Shown: piece by piece, positions 12,439 to 12,439 of the stretch
Numbering within the stretch: position 1 is the first letter of the stretch
Layout: each line of letters begins with the position of its first letter
NCBI GenBank assembly: GCA_018397055.1
Contig: JAGTQS010000048.1
Coordinates: 1 to 12,439, forward strand
Source of the DNA: Candidatus Bathyarchaeota archaeon
GTDB taxonomy: Archaea; Thermoproteota; Bathyarchaeia; Bathyarchaeales; DTEX01
Reading direction: 5' to 3'
DNA: 12,439 bases
Made by a program: the position numbers and the translations under genes
Notes under the pieces: generated by a model
Database searches by the model: none
Told to the model about the DNA's origin: nothing
The model's input: the letters and a program-made list of their open reading frames with translations, nothing else

Positions 12439-12439
12439 A

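Noticed and set aside
1..12439. CRISPR array or other regularly spaced repeat cluster
   Set aside because: No regularly spaced repeats are seen; the only multi-copy sequences are the 21-bp att pair, the 41-bp promoter pair and the paired element hairpins.

Overview
This window is archaeal DNA, most likely from a Thermoproteota (TACK) lineage such as Bathyarchaeia. The evidence is an archaeal aIF2-beta next to a DUF424 gene, a tRNA-Cys gene without an encoded CCA end, TATA-box promoters, an Lrp/AsnC regulator, an IS1-type zinc ribbon fused to a tyrosine recombinase, and a large secreted S-layer-like protein with Ig-like repeats and a C-terminal membrane anchor. The lineage is inferred from gene content; no marker here fixes it.

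Left part (1-7304), host chromosome. A probable gene start runs off the left edge (minus strand). Two tandem paralogous genes (308-1479) encode an N-terminal ribbon-helix-helix-like segment and a V4R-like C-terminal domain. A 697-residue secreted, membrane-anchored surface protein follows (1764-3857), with a terminator-like T tract behind it. Positions 3944-4232 hold no convincing gene but are bounded by two 8-bp hairpins that share their CCACC/GGTGG outer stems. I read this as a non-autonomous IS200/IS605-type element (PATE-like) carrying a decayed tnpB 3' end or omega-RNA-like segment. An Lrp/AsnC regulator (minus, with a palindromic operator at its own TATA box) is divergent from an SPFH/prohibitin-like membrane protein, which is followed by a DUF4432 aldose-epimerase-like protein.

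Middle part (7305-11568), a small integrated element. A 21-bp direct repeat identical to the 3' end of the tRNA-Cys gene occurs at 7305-7325 and 11548-11568, so about 4.24 kb is inserted at the tRNA-Cys gene and the tRNA is kept intact at the right junction. The element carries a two-gene AbiE-type (type IV) toxin-antitoxin module on the minus strand, a 53-residue zinc-ribbon protein, and a tightly packed plus-strand operon: an unknown 120-residue protein, a 38-residue zinc-finger protein, an unknown 122-residue helical protein, and the integrase. The integrase frame breaks just before the catalytic tyrosine; the missing C-terminus is intact in the next frame. A 41-bp promoter/operator sequence sits upstream of abiEi, and a second copy (33 of 41 identical) sits directly after the abiEii stop codon. 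No replication or virion gene is recognisable, so the element is minimal, a satellite, or a remnant.

Right part (11548-12439), host chromosome. The order is tRNA-Cys(GCA), DUF424 and aIF2-beta, all on the minus strand, with a possible upstream gene end overlapping the aIF2-beta start at the right edge.
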